From Gemmatimonadota bacterium (GTDB lineage Bacteria; Gemmatimonadota; Gemmatimonadetes; Gemmatimonadales; Gemmatimonadaceae), in assembly GCA_021298835.1 (NCBI GenBank), contig JAJTHG010000022.1, forward strand, positions 1 through 64,000: DNA of 64,000 bases, given 5' to 3'. A program made the translations under genes and the position numbers. Every line of letters begins with the position of its first letter. The stretch's first letter is position 1. Below the pieces are notes generated by a model. The model did not search any database, was not told where the DNA came from, and saw only the letters and a list, made by a program, of their open reading frames with translations. Shown here one piece after another: positions 1-7,704 of this stretch.

Positions 1-31
1 GCTGGGCTGGGGACGTCCGACGTTGCACCCG

Positions 32-487
32 CTACCGCTTCTTCGCCAGCATCGTGCCCCGGCACGTCGCCGCGCCGCACCGGCAGGGAAAGCGGCGCTT
101 GGCCGCCGGCGTGTGCCGGGTCTCGAGGGTCATCTGGTAGTCGTAGGTGAGTTCCTCGCCGGCGGCGATGTCGCGCACGGTCTCGATCCAGAGCCGCCGG
201 TCCTCGATGACGACGTCGCAGGTGGGATCGCACGAATGGTTGAGCCAGCGCGCCTCGTTGCCGTCCACACCGGCATCCACCACGATGTCGTCGTCGATGG
301 CGAACAGGAACGTGTGCGGGGCCTCGGCGTCGGCGTCCGGGTAGAGGGCGTCGGCCTGCGCCGGCGTGAGGCGGCGACCGGCGTACTCGATGAGCCGGGT
401 GCCGGCAGGGATGGCGGCCAGTGCGAAAGCCCCGCGCCCATGGATGGGCGACGGACCGAGCGCGAAGGGGAGGCGGCCGGGCACCAT
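32..487 (-). CDS. SET-domain protein with post-SET cysteines
   Basis: A 151-residue SET-domain protein, predicted to be a SAM-dependent protein-lysine methyltransferase; the substrate is unknown. The NHSCDP motif lies at residues 83-88 and ELTYDY at 112-117, the two signature blocks that form the SAM and lysine pocket. A C-terminal post-SET cluster (C135, C137, C142) could bind zinc together with C86. The protein is almost only the SET core, which is usual for small bacterial members. It is divergent from the peroxidase gene at 514, with 26 bp between the two starts. A TAGGTT hexamer 8 nt before the ATG and the absence of a Shine-Dalgarno suggest a leaderless message. The family call is firm; histone-like or ribosomal targets would be guesses. 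Confidence 0.88.
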   Translation of the reverse strand: MVPGRLPFALGPSPIHGRGAFALAAIPAGTRLIEYAGRRLTPAQADALYPDADAEAPHTFLFAIDDDIVVDAGVDGNEARWLNHSCDPTCDVVIEDRRLWIETVRDIAAGEELTYDYQMTLETRHTPAAKRRFPCRCGAATCRGTMLAKKR

Positions 488-495
488 GGCGGGGG

Positions 496-505
496 AACCT
501 ACGTT
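496..505. promoter_or_regulatory. Back-to-back -10-like hexamers of the SET and peroxidase genes
   Basis: TAGGTT (minus strand, 501-496) lies 8 nt before the SET start, and TACGTT (plus strand, 500-505) lies 8 nt before the peroxidase start. The two hexamers share the TA at 500-501. No -35 or Shine-Dalgarno is visible. The arrangement fits divergent leaderless promoters, but this is inference from spacing only. Confidence 0.4.
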
Positions 506-513
506 CTTCCCGC

Positions 514-996
514 ATGAACCTCCACGACATCCCCGTCACCACCATCGACGGTCGCCAGACGACGATGGGCGAGTTCAAGGGCCGGACCCTGCTCGTCGTC
601 AACGTCGCCTCGCAGTGCGGCTTCACGCCGCAGTACCGGGGCCTCGAGCACCTCTGGCGCGAGCTCCGCGACCGGGGGCTCACCGTGATCGGCTTTCCGT
701 GCGACCAGTTCGGCCACCAGGAACCCGGCACCGAGGCCGAGATCGCCCAGTTCTGCGAACGCCGCTACGACGTGACGTTCCCGATGATGGCGAAGATCGA
801 GGTCAACGGGGACGGAGCGCATGCGCTGTATCAGCTGCTCAAGCGGGAGAAGCCCGGCCTGCTCGGCACCGAGGCCATCAAGTGGAACTTCACCAAGTTC
901 CTCGTCGGCCCCGACGGCACGGTCGAGAAGCGCTACGCCCCCAACGAGACCCCCGAGGAGATCGGCCGCGAACTCGCCAAGCGGCTGGGGACCTGA
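514..996 (+). CDS. Glutathione peroxidase family thiol peroxidase
   Basis: A 160-residue peroxidase of the glutathione peroxidase/BtuE family. It should reduce hydrogen and lipid peroxides, in bacteria usually with thioredoxin as donor. The peroxidatic cysteine is C35 in the SQCGFTPQY block, so this is a Cys and not a selenocysteine enzyme. The FPCDQFGHQE block (61-70) supplies the Gln and W124-N125 completes the catalytic tetrad. The ATG at 514 puts the family's usual N-terminus in place; longer in-frame starts would overlap the SET gene. It lies 11 bp upstream of the peptidase gene and is probably cotranscribed. No signal peptide, so cytoplasmic. Confidence 0.95.
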   Translation: MNLHDIPVTTIDGRQTTMGEFKGRTLLVVNVASQCGFTPQYRGLEHLWRELRDRGLTVIGFPCDQFGHQEPGTEAEIAQFCERRYDVTFPMMAKIEVNGDGAHALYQLLKREKPGLLGTEAIKWNFTKFLVGPDGTVEKRYAPNETPEEIGRELAKRLGT

Positions 997-1007
997 CATA
1001 CTGGGGG

Positions 1008-2525
1008 ATGCCGCACCCGCTCCCCTTCGTCCGACCGGCCCGCGCCTTCGCGGCTTCGGCGTTCGCGCTGGCCGCGTCCCTCGGGCCCGCCGCCGCCCAG
1101 CCGGCCACGTTCGCGGCCCCCAGCATCCCGCGCGCCGAGTATGCCGCCCGCCGCGCCGCCGTCCTGAGCCGCGTGGACAGCGGCGTCGTGCTCGTCGCCG
1201 GAGCGCGGGATCCGGTGGTCCACTGGCCGCCCTTCTACCAGTTGCCGGCGTTCCGCTATCTCACCGGCTACCTCCTGCCGGACGCGACGCTCGTCCTCGT
1301 CAAGCGCGGTGGCGCCTCGCGCGCCGTGCTCTTCGTGCCCCCGACCAACCTGCGGACGGCGCTCTACGACGGGCGCGTCACCGACCCGCCGACGCTCGCG
1401 CGCGAGACGGGGCTCGAAGTGCGCTACGTGCAGCAGCTCGAGCCGCTGCTCGACACGCTCGCCGCCGCCCCCCTGCCGTGGCTGCCGGTCACCGACGCGC
1501 AGGCCAACGAGTTCACGTCGCGCGACTCGCTCACGTTCCTGCGGACGCTCGTGCGCCGGCGGCAGGCGCAGCACCCTGCGCTCGTCGTGCGCGACGGCAC
1601 CCCGCTTGTGGACTGGCACCGCGCGAGGAAGTCGCCGGCCGAGGAAGCCGTCCTGCGCCGCGCGGTCGCGGTGAGCGACTCCGGCCACGTCGCCGCCATG
1701 AAGGCGATCCGGCCCGGTCTCACCGAGTACCAGGTGCAGGCCGAGATGGAATACGCCTTCCGCCGTCTCGGCGGCGACCGGCCGGGCTACGCCAGCATCG
1801 TCGGCACCGGCAGCAACAGCACCCTGCTCCACTACGACGCCGGCGAGCGCGTGCTCAAGGCGGGCGAAGTGATCCTGATGGACGTCGCCGTGCAGCTCGA
1901 AGGCTACTCGGCGGACGTCACACGCACCGTGCCGGTGACCGGGCGCTATTCCCCGGAGCAGCGTGCCGTGTACGAGGTCGTGCTCGCGTCGCAGAAGGCC
2001 TTCGAGCGGCAGGTGCGCCCGGGGACGCCGAGCGCAGTCCCCAACGACTCCGCGCGGCGCGTGCTGATCGCCGGGATGCAGCGGCTCAAGCTCATCGAGG
2101 CCGCCGACGCGACGTTCGACGCCCCGGAGGGGCTCTGCCCCGTGCGGCCCTGGATCCGCAAGGAGGGCGAGCCGTGTCCGCAGTGGTACCTGTTCTCCTA
2201 TCACGGGTACAGCCACGGGATCGGGCTCGACGTGCACGACCCGGCGCAGTTCAGCGACCGTCCGGCCCGGACCTACGAGGAGGGCGACGTCTTCACGATC
2301 GAGCCCGGGCTCTACGTGCGACGCGACGCGCTCGCGACCCTCCCGGACACGCCGCGCAACCGCGCCTTTGTCGCGTTCGCCCGGGCCGCGGTCGCGCGGT
2401 ACGCCGACACCGGGGTGCGGATCGAGGACGACTACCGCGTCACGCCGACCGGCCTCGAGCGGCTGTCGCAGGCGCCGCGGGAGGTCCGGGAGATCGAGGC
2501 GCTCATGCGGCGGACGCAGCCGTAG
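1008..2525 (+). CDS. Secreted Xaa-Pro aminopeptidase-like M24 metallopeptidase
   Basis: A 505-residue aminopeptidase P/prolidase-type enzyme with an N-terminal AMP_N-like domain and a C-terminal pita-bread M24 domain. It should remove N-terminal residues preceding proline from peptides. The dinuclear metal ligands are all present: D292, D303, H403, E432 and E473. Residues 1-30 form an Ala-rich signal peptide ending near AAAQ, so the enzyme acts in the periplasm or outside. The ATG at 1008 is chosen because it begins the signal peptide; the frame stays open far upstream but that part is antisense to the SET gene. CATACT followed by five G lies directly before the ATG, again a possible leaderless -10. 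Length is normal for the family. Confidence 0.93.
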   Translation: MPHPLPFVRPARAFAASAFALAASLGPAAAQPATFAAPSIPRAEYAARRAAVLSRVDSGVVLVAGARDPVVHWPPFYQLPAFRYLTGYLLPDATLVLVKRGGASRAVLFVPPTNLRTALYDGRVTDPPTLARETGLEVRYVQQLEPLLDTLAAAPLPWLPVTDAQANEFTSRDSLTFLRTLVRRRQAQHPALVVRDGTPLVDWHRARKSPAEEAVLRRAVAVSDSGHVAAMKAIRPGLTEYQVQAEMEYAFRRLGGDRPGYASIVGTGSNSTLLHYDAGERVLKAGEVILMDVAVQLEGYSADVTRTVPVTGRYSPEQRAVYEVVLASQKAFERQVRPGTPSAVPNDSARRVLIAGMQRLKLIEAADATFDAPEGLCPVRPWIRKEGEPCPQWYLFSYHGYSHGIGLDVHDPAQFSDRPARTYEEGDVFTIEPGLYVRRDALATLPDTPRNRAFVAFARAAVARYADTGVRIEDDYRVTPTGLERLSQAPREVREIEALMRRTQP

Positions 2526-2546
2526 GGCGGCGGGGGTACCGCGCCC

Positions 2547-3248
2547 TCAGCGCACCAGCCGCCCGAGGGACACGAAGACGGCGTTCCCGAACCGCCGGTG
2601 CCGCGTGTTGCCGCCGGTGCCGAGCGTCGGAGTCGTCTGCTCGAGCACGAAGTGGTTGAGCCCCGCCCGGAGCCGCACGTCGCGGCGCACGTCCCAGCCG
2701 ACCCAGAACTCGCTCGCGAGCGTCCCCCGGTCGCGATTCCCGCCGCCGAACCGGTTCCACTGCTGCGGATTCGCCGTGACGCGCTGCCCGACCGGCGCGC
2801 CGAGCAGCCGCAGGGTCCCCACCTGCGATGTCCCCCACGACCATCCGAAGACATCGAGGTTGGCCCCGAGCGCCACGCGGTCCGTCGCCTGCAGGGCCAG
2901 GTGCACGCCGACGTTCATGGCGCTGTGCCACCCGACCGGGACGATCAGCGAGTCAACGCGACCGTCCCGGATCAGGGCCGGATCGGCCGTCGCGAGCGAT
3001 TGGCTCCCCCCGATCCACGACGACCACCGGGCCCCCGCCCCCACCCGCACACGGCCACCGGCGGCGACCGGCCACAGGCGGCTGAGCCCGATCGCCGTGA
3101 GGGCCGAGGTGCCGTCGGTCCCCGCCCCCACGTCCCAGCGCAGGACGGACGCGGTGCCCGTCTGGGCCGGCACGATCCCCGGCAAGAGCGCCATCGTGAC
3201 GAATCCCGTCCACATCGTGACCGACCGCCGCATGCCGTATCGCCGCAT
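2547..3248 (-). CDS. Hypothetical exported protein, possible outer-membrane barrel
   Basis: I do not recognise this 233-residue protein. It starts with an arginine-rich stretch and a hydrophobic segment ending near VPAQTG, a plausible signal peptide. The rest alternates short hydrophobic and polar segments, is rich in Trp, Gly and Arg, and ends LVR after a strand-like VFVSLGR. This looks like a small beta-barrel or beta-rich surface protein. Starts at 3248 or five codons later (3233) both work. It converges with the peptidase gene, 21 bp apart, and the gap holds a short hairpin (AGGGCG 2524-2529 with CGCCCT 2542-2547). Confidence 0.65.
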   Translation of the reverse strand: MRRYGMRRSVTMWTGFVTMALLPGIVPAQTGTASVLRWDVGAGTDGTSALTAIGLSRLWPVAAGGRVRVGAGARWSSWIGGSQSLATADPALIRDGRVDSLIVPVGWHSAMNVGVHLALQATDRVALGANLDVFGWSWGTSQVGTLRLLGAPVGQRVTANPQQWNRFGGGNRDRGTLASEFWVGWDVRRDVRLRAGLNHFVLEQTTPTLGTGGNTRHRRFGNAVFVSLGRLVR

Positions 3249-3322
3249 CGCCTCACCCGGATCGAGGAACTGCCCACCCCCTGCCGCTGACGTACCGGCC
3301 GGTTCCCTGCGAGATTACCACC

Positions 3323-4150
3323 GTGCCGATCACCGTGCATCCCTTCGCCTACGAAGTCGGGCCCCTGCAGCTCACCGGTTTCGGGCTCGCCGTCCTGCTC
3401 GCCTTCGTCGTGGCGCAGCACATCTGCGTCAAGGCGCTCGAGGAGCGCGGCGACCCCCACAACGCGTCCGTCATCCCGGACGCGGTGCTGGCCGCCGTGC
3501 TGGGGACCCTCGTCGGCGCCAAGCTCTACTACGTGATCCTCACCGGCGACCCCTCGGCCTTCCTCTCCCGCGGGGGGTTCGTGTTCTGGGGCGGCTTCAT
3601 CGGTGCGGTCATCGCGTGCTGGATCGTCATCCGTCGCAAGGGCGGCGACTTCGTGAAGATCTCCGACGTCGCCGGCATCGCGATCGCGGGGGGCTACGCC
3701 GTGGGCCGCACCGGCTGCTGGGCCGTCGGGGACGACTACGGCCGGCCGTGGAGCGGGCCGCTGGCGGTGCGATTCCCGGAGGGCGCACCGCCGAGCACGG
3801 CCGAGAGCATGGCGCGCAACTTCGGCGTGCGCTTCCCGGCCGACGTGCCGCCGACCGAGGTGATCGCCGTGCATCCCACGCAGCTGTACGAGACGGCGAT
3901 GGGGCTCGCGATGTTCCTGATCCTGTGGCGGCTGCGCGGGCACCGCCACGCCCCGGGCTGGCTCTTCGGCGCCTACTGCGTGCTCGCCGGTGCCGAGCGC
4001 TTCGTCGTGGAGTTCTTCCGCGCGAAGGACGACCGCGTCGCCGCGGGGCTCACCGTGGCCCAATTGATCGCCCTGACGATCGCGGCCGGGGGCGCTGCGT
4101 GGATGCTGGCGAAGCGGCGACCCGCCCAGCCGGACGTCGCCGCCGCCTGA
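3323..4150 (+). CDS. lgt: Prolipoprotein diacylglyceryl transferase (Lgt)
   Basis: A 275-residue polytopic inner-membrane enzyme that moves diacylglycerol from phosphatidylglycerol to the lipobox cysteine of prolipoproteins. The family core is visible: a GRTGCW block with the conserved Arg, then a DYGRP element, and the late HPTQLYE motif. The classical Asn after GRxG is Cys here, as in the GRIGCF-type branch of the family, and the usual paired Cys of that branch is DD. The start is GTG at 3323. At least three genes in this window (33333, 58436 and perhaps 48547) encode lipoprotein-like substrates. Function is likely, though the motif variation makes the branch unusual. Confidence 0.88.
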   Translation: MPITVHPFAYEVGPLQLTGFGLAVLLAFVVAQHICVKALEERGDPHNASVIPDAVLAAVLGTLVGAKLYYVILTGDPSAFLSRGGFVFWGGFIGAVIACWIVIRRKGGDFVKISDVAGIAIAGGYAVGRTGCWAVGDDYGRPWSGPLAVRFPEGAPPSTAESMARNFGVRFPADVPPTEVIAVHPTQLYETAMGLAMFLILWRLRGHRHAPGWLFGAYCVLAGAERFVVEFFRAKDDRVAAGLTVAQLIALTIAAGGAAWMLAKRRPAQPDVAAA

Positions 4151-4200
4151 CCTGCGCCGCACCGGTGGGGCCCCCCGGCGCGCCGATCGAGCGGTCCCGC

Positions 4201-4240
4201 GCGGATTACCCGCGCGCCGCGCGGACTACCCGCGCGCCGC
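4201..4240. repeat. 20-bp direct repeat, two copies, at the iron-permease 3' end
   Basis: Two 20-bp copies (4201-4220 and 4221-4240) differ at one base. The inner copy contains the TAG stop of the permease gene (4226-4228) and the outer copy carries TAA in the equivalent place (4206-4208). The duplication therefore doubled the end of the gene. It fills half of the 75-bp gap to lgt. Confidence 0.8.
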
Positions 4241-6376
4241 GCGCGCCCGGGCGAGCTCCTCCTCGAGGTTCCGCACCCGCTCCTGCAACACCGTCGCCTT
4301 CGCGGTCAGCTCGGCTACCTTCCCTTCGAGGTCGCTGTGGACGTGATCGGTCCCGTCGCGCAGCCCCCCGCCGGCGGCGGCCGCCAGCGCACGACGCGCT
4401 GCCAGGGTGCGCCAGATCGCGTAGCCCAGCGCCGCCGCGAGGAGCGCCTGCGCGAGCATCGTCTCCACGGTCGGGAAGATCCCGAGTGCCTCCACCTGCG
4501 GCCAGCCGCGCAGCGACGTGATCGGGAGCGCGTTGCCCTCCTGCAGCTCGCGCACCCCCTTGCCCGCGAAAACGAACGCCATCGCGTAGAGCAACGCGCT
4601 GGTGACCTGGAAGAAGGGCCGCATCGGCAGCGTCATGCCGAAGCGATGGAAGCCGAGGTAGATGCCCACGAGGGCGACGAAGCCCACGGTGATCCCCGCC
4701 GCGATCGGCGCGGGGGCCACCTCGGGCGCCGAAAAGAGCGCCTGGAAGAAGAGCGCCGTCTCCGCGCCCTCGCGGTAGACCGCGAGGAACCCGACCACCG
4801 CGAGCGCCGTGCCGCCCCCCTTCGCGATGGCGTCGTTCACCTTGCCGCGGATGAACTGGTTCCAGCGCGCGGCGTCCGCCTTGGAGACGAGCCAGTAGCT
4901 CACCGAGAAGAGCACGACGACGGCGAGCAGCATCGTCACCCCCTCGACGATCTCGCGCGAGGCGGGGAGCGAGCGGAAGACCGTCATGAGGGCCACCGCT
5001 GTCGCGGCGCTGGCGCCGAGCGCCCACGCCACGCCGTGCCAGACCCGCCGCACCTGCGCGGCGTGGCCCGTCTTGCGGAGGAACGCGATCACCGCGCCGA
5101 TGACGAGGATCGCCTCGAAACCCTCGCGCAGGATGATCAGGAACGCCTGCAGGAAAGGCGTCCACCAGCCGGTGGCCGGCGCGGACAGCTCGATCATGCG
5201 CGGCATCCCCGCCTGCACGGCGTCGCGCGCGAGCGTCGCGGCCGCGAGATCCCCGGCCTTGACCGCCCCCTTGAACTCGGCGAAGCGCGACTCCATCGCG
5301 GTGACCGCCCCCGGGTCAACCGCGCGGGCGGCCGTCTCGAGCGGCTCGAAGGCGATGTACGCGTCGAACGCCCGGTCGCCCGCCTCGGCGACGCGTCCCG
5401 CCTTCGCGGCGGCGAGCGCCTCGTCGAGCAGCGCGATGACCTGTCGTGCGGCGGCCGAGGGATCGCGACCGTCGGCGACCTTCGTCTGGGGAACGACGAG
5501 CGACGGCAGCGTGCGGACGTGCGCGATGATCGCCTGCGCGTCGTCCGACGGGAGATCGCGTCCGCCCGGCGCCTCGGCCAGCGCGAGCGCGATCTGCCGG
5601 TCGCTGCGCTCGAGCTGCCACGCGGTGTTCGCGAGCTCGGGCGGCAAGCCGGCCGACGCGAACGCGCCGGCCTCGCCCAGCGCGCACTGATCGCACCGCG
5701 TGCGCAGCAGCGCCTCGCCTCGCGCCGCCACGGGGCGGCCGCGCAGGGTGTTCACGTACGAGATGACGTCCCAGCGCTCGTCGGCCGTCAGCACCGACGC
5801 CCAGCCGGCCATCGGGGTCCCGTTGATGCCGACGGCCACGACGCGGAACATGAGGCCGGGCGAGACGTCGGAGACGACGTCATGCTCGCCGATCGCGGGC
5901 GGAGCGGGGTCCATCCCCTTGGCCGCCGGCCCGTCGCCGGCGCCGGTCAGGCCGTGACACGACGCGCAGTTCCGCTCGTACAGCGCCCGGCCGGCAGCGA
6001 GGTCCACTCGGCGCGTCGGCAGGTCGAGCTGGGCATCACTGCCGAGAGCGGCGCGGAAGCGCTCATGCAGGGCGTCAACCTCCGCGGGCCCGCGCCGCGC
6101 CGTCACGGCGACCAGCATCGTGTCCAGCAGCGCCCGCAGCTCCGCCGACCGGGGACCCGAGACCCGCGTGGCGACCTCCTTGGCGTCCTTGAGGAAGCTC
6201 TGGGCCTCCTCGAGCTCGACCGGCGCGATCAGCTTCCCTCGCGGGTCAACGGCCTTGGAGTACTCGTCGGCCGCGACAGCGACGATCGCGCCAAGTCGCT
6301 TCGCGGCATTGTCCTGGGCGTAAAGCGCCGGGACGGCGAACGCGGCGGCGGAGAGGAAGTTGAGAATCGTTCTCAT
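4226..6376 (-). CDS. Cytochrome c-FTR1 fusion, high-affinity iron permease
   Basis: A 716-residue fusion. After a signal peptide (1-20, ending LYAQ) comes a helical region, then a class-I cytochrome c with C137-x2-C140-H141. A second C-x2-C site is followed by Ala, not His, so it probably binds no heme. From about residue 400 there is a multi-helix FTR1/EfeU permease with both hallmark REXXE motifs, REGFE near 415 and REGAE near 535. A coiled-coil tail follows (about 680-716). The cytochrome probably handles electrons for Fe2+/Fe3+ cycling during uptake across the inner membrane. The ATG at 6376 begins the signal peptide; 28 extra in-frame codons upstream are non-coding in character. Iron regulation is suggested by the overlapping palindrome at 6361. 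Confidence 0.9.
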   Translation of the reverse strand: MRTILNFLSAAAFAVPALYAQDNAAKRLGAIVAVAADEYSKAVDPRGKLIAPVELEEAQSFLKDAKEVATRVSGPRSAELRALLDTMLVAVTARRGPAEVDALHERFRAALGSDAQLDLPTRRVDLAAGRALYERNCASCHGLTGAGDGPAAKGMDPAPPAIGEHDVVSDVSPGLMFRVVAVGINGTPMAGWASVLTADERWDVISYVNTLRGRPVAARGEALLRTRCDQCALGEAGAFASAGLPPELANTAWQLERSDRQIALALAEAPGGRDLPSDDAQAIIAHVRTLPSLVVPQTKVADGRDPSAAARQVIALLDEALAAAKAGRVAEAGDRAFDAYIAFEPLETAARAVDPGAVTAMESRFAEFKGAVKAGDLAAATLARDAVQAGMPRMIELSAPATGWWTPFLQAFLIILREGFEAILVIGAVIAFLRKTGHAAQVRRVWHGVAWALGASAATAVALMTVFRSLPASREIVEGVTMLLAVVVLFSVSYWLVSKADAARWNQFIRGKVNDAIAKGGGTALAVVGFLAVYREGAETALFFQALFSAPEVAPAPIAAGITVGFVALVGIYLGFHRFGMTLPMRPFFQVTSALLYAMAFVFAGKGVRELQEGNALPITSLRGWPQVEALGIFPTVETMLAQALLAAALGYAIWRTLAARRALAAAAGGGLRDGTDHVHSDLEGKVAELTAKATVLQERVRNLEEELARARAARG
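6361..6375 (-). promoter_or_regulatory. Fur-box-like palindrome over the iron-permease start codon
   Basis: On the minus strand this reads TGAGAACGATTCTCA, a 7-1-7 inverted repeat with one mismatch (perfect as TGAGAA-N3-TTCTCA). It closely matches the known Fur core TGAGAATNATTCTCA. It covers the last two bases of the ATG and codons 2-5. A further half-site TGAGAG lies just upstream (6381-6386), and a TACACT hexamer (6390-6395) may be the -10. Repression by iron-loaded Fur at the start of transcription is the natural reading. Confidence 0.65.
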
Positions 6377-6389
6377 AGGACTCTCATGT

Positions 6390-6395
6390 AGTGTA
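6390..6395 (-). promoter_or_regulatory. Candidate -10 element of the iron-permease gene
   Basis: TACACT on the minus strand, 13 nt before the ATG at 6376, matches four of six consensus positions including the first two and last. The predicted transcript start would be only a few bases before the Fur-box-like element. I see no good -35 at the usual distance. Confidence 0.35.
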
Positions 6396-6517
6396 GCCCC
6401 CATGGCGCAGGACGCCAGTCCAAGCCGAACGCTCCTGTCGGTGTTGTCTCCGCCGAGCACCGAGCGGCGTGCCGATCAGGGGGGCCGGTGTCCGCGGTCG
6501 GGGGGGGGCGCGGGGTC

Positions 6518-6940
6518 CTAGCCCCCGCCGCTTCCGCTCGTTGGAGCGTCGCCCGGCCCCCCGCGCTCCAGAACGACGACGGCGCCTGCCACCCCCTCGG
6601 CGTGGGTCAGGGTGACGTGCACTGTGGTCACCCCCAGCGCGACCGCCCGATGTGCGGCCCGGCCGTGCAGGTGCAGGGTCGGCGCCCCGTCGAATCCTCG
6701 GATGACCTCCATTTCCCGCCAGCCGATGTGCCGCGCGTCCGGCGAGCCGGAGAGCGCCTTGAAGCAGGCCTCCTTGGCCGCGAAACGCGCCGCATAGGGA
6801 ACCGCTGGATCGGCGTGGCCGTCGCAGTAGGCGCGCTCCCCCGGCGTCCAGACGCGCGCCGCCGCGCGAGCGCCGAACCGGGCGAGCATCGCCCGGATGC
6901 GCGGGATGTCCACGAGGTCCATGCCGAGGCCGACGATCAC
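6518..6940 (-). CDS. acpS: Holo-[acyl-carrier-protein] synthase
   Basis: A 140-residue AcpS, which transfers 4'-phosphopantetheine from CoA to the serine of acyl carrier protein. The N-terminal GMDLVDIPRI block carries the Mg-binding Asp and the RFAAKEACFKAL block the second metal ligand Glu. Length is near the usual 120-130 plus a Gly/Ser-rich tail. The GTG start at 6940 overlaps the TGA of the upstream gene as GTGA, so translation is probably coupled. It is the last gene of the EamA-HAD-CYTH-unknown-AcpS run. No second ACP-related gene is visible nearby. Confidence 0.93.
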   Translation of the reverse strand: MIVGLGMDLVDIPRIRAMLARFGARAAARVWTPGERAYCDGHADPAVPYAARFAAKEACFKALSGSPDARHIGWREMEVIRGFDGAPTLHLHGRAAHRAVALGVTTVHVTLTHAEGVAGAVVVLERGGPGDAPTSGSGGG

Positions 6941-7704
6941 GGCGTGCGTCTCGCGAGCACCCGTCGCCAGAGCGCTCCTTCGGCGCCACGCGAGTCGGCG
7001 AGCGCGGGGAGCGCCGCGACCCACGCCGCGTCCGCCGCCTCCCACGCCGCGGTGACCGCGGCGCACCAGTGGCGCCACTCGCGCAGCTTCGCCGCCCCCG
7101 GTGATCCGCTCCACGCCTCGGCCGCGAACCCCACGCGGTCGAGCGCGACGAGCAGCGGTGCCTCGAGCTCCTCGAGCTCGACGACGAGGGCGCGCCGGTC
7201 GCCGGCGTCGCGCTCATCGGGCCAGCGCCGGCGACCGAGTTCGGCGCGTCCCGCAGCGAACGCCTCGCGCAGGGGGACCGGCGACAGCGCGCGCACGCGG
7301 GCGGCGGCGCTCGGCGCGTCGTGCATCGCTCGGCGCGCGGCGAGCAGCGGCCCGAAGAAGACGTCGTGGTCCGATCCGGCCTCGCCCCGCACGGAGGCGA
7401 AGGCGCGCAGGCCGCGCGTGAACTCCGGGAGGCGGGCCCCGCGCTCGCAGATCTCGTCCGCCACGTGCGACGCGCGCGGGAGTCCCTCGACGCGCAGCGC
7501 CGCGCCGTCCCGGCCCGCGAGCGTGAGCACGAGGCCGTCGGAGTCGGCGCCATCGAGCCCGTCGTAGGTGATCGCCACCTCGCCGCCCGCGAGCGTCAGG
7601 CGCACGTAGCGGTCGGTGCAGGTGAACTCCGCAGCGGCGTCGAGCGTCGCCCCGCCCGTCACGCCGATGACGCGCACCGGGGCGGGCCTCGCGTCGCTGG
7701 TCAC
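6937..7704 (-). CDS. Unrecognised protein between CYTH protein and AcpS
   Basis: I do not recognise this 255-residue protein. The first third is strand-rich (residues about 8-75, with a CTDRYVRL element) and the rest is helical, rich in Ala, Glu and Arg, with several Trp in the last 60 residues. No signal peptide or membrane segment. Both ends overlap their neighbours by four bases (GTGA at 7701-7704 and at 6937-6940), which indicates tight translational coupling to the CYTH gene and to acpS. The GTG start at 7704 is chosen because of that overlap; longer frames upstream run antisense-like through the CYTH gene. Placement beside a CYTH protein suggests a nucleotide or polyphosphate link, but this is only context. 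Confidence 0.75.
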   Translation of the reverse strand: MTSDARPAPVRVIGVTGGATLDAAAEFTCTDRYVRLTLAGGEVAITYDGLDGADSDGLVLTLAGRDGAALRVEGLPRASHVADEICERGARLPEFTRGLRAFASVRGEAGSDHDVFFGPLLAARRAMHDAPSAAARVRALSPVPLREAFAAGRAELGRRRWPDERDAGDRRALVVELEELEAPLLVALDRVGFAAEAWSGSPGAAKLREWRHWCAAVTAAWEAADAAWVAALPALADSRGAEGALWRRVLARRTP

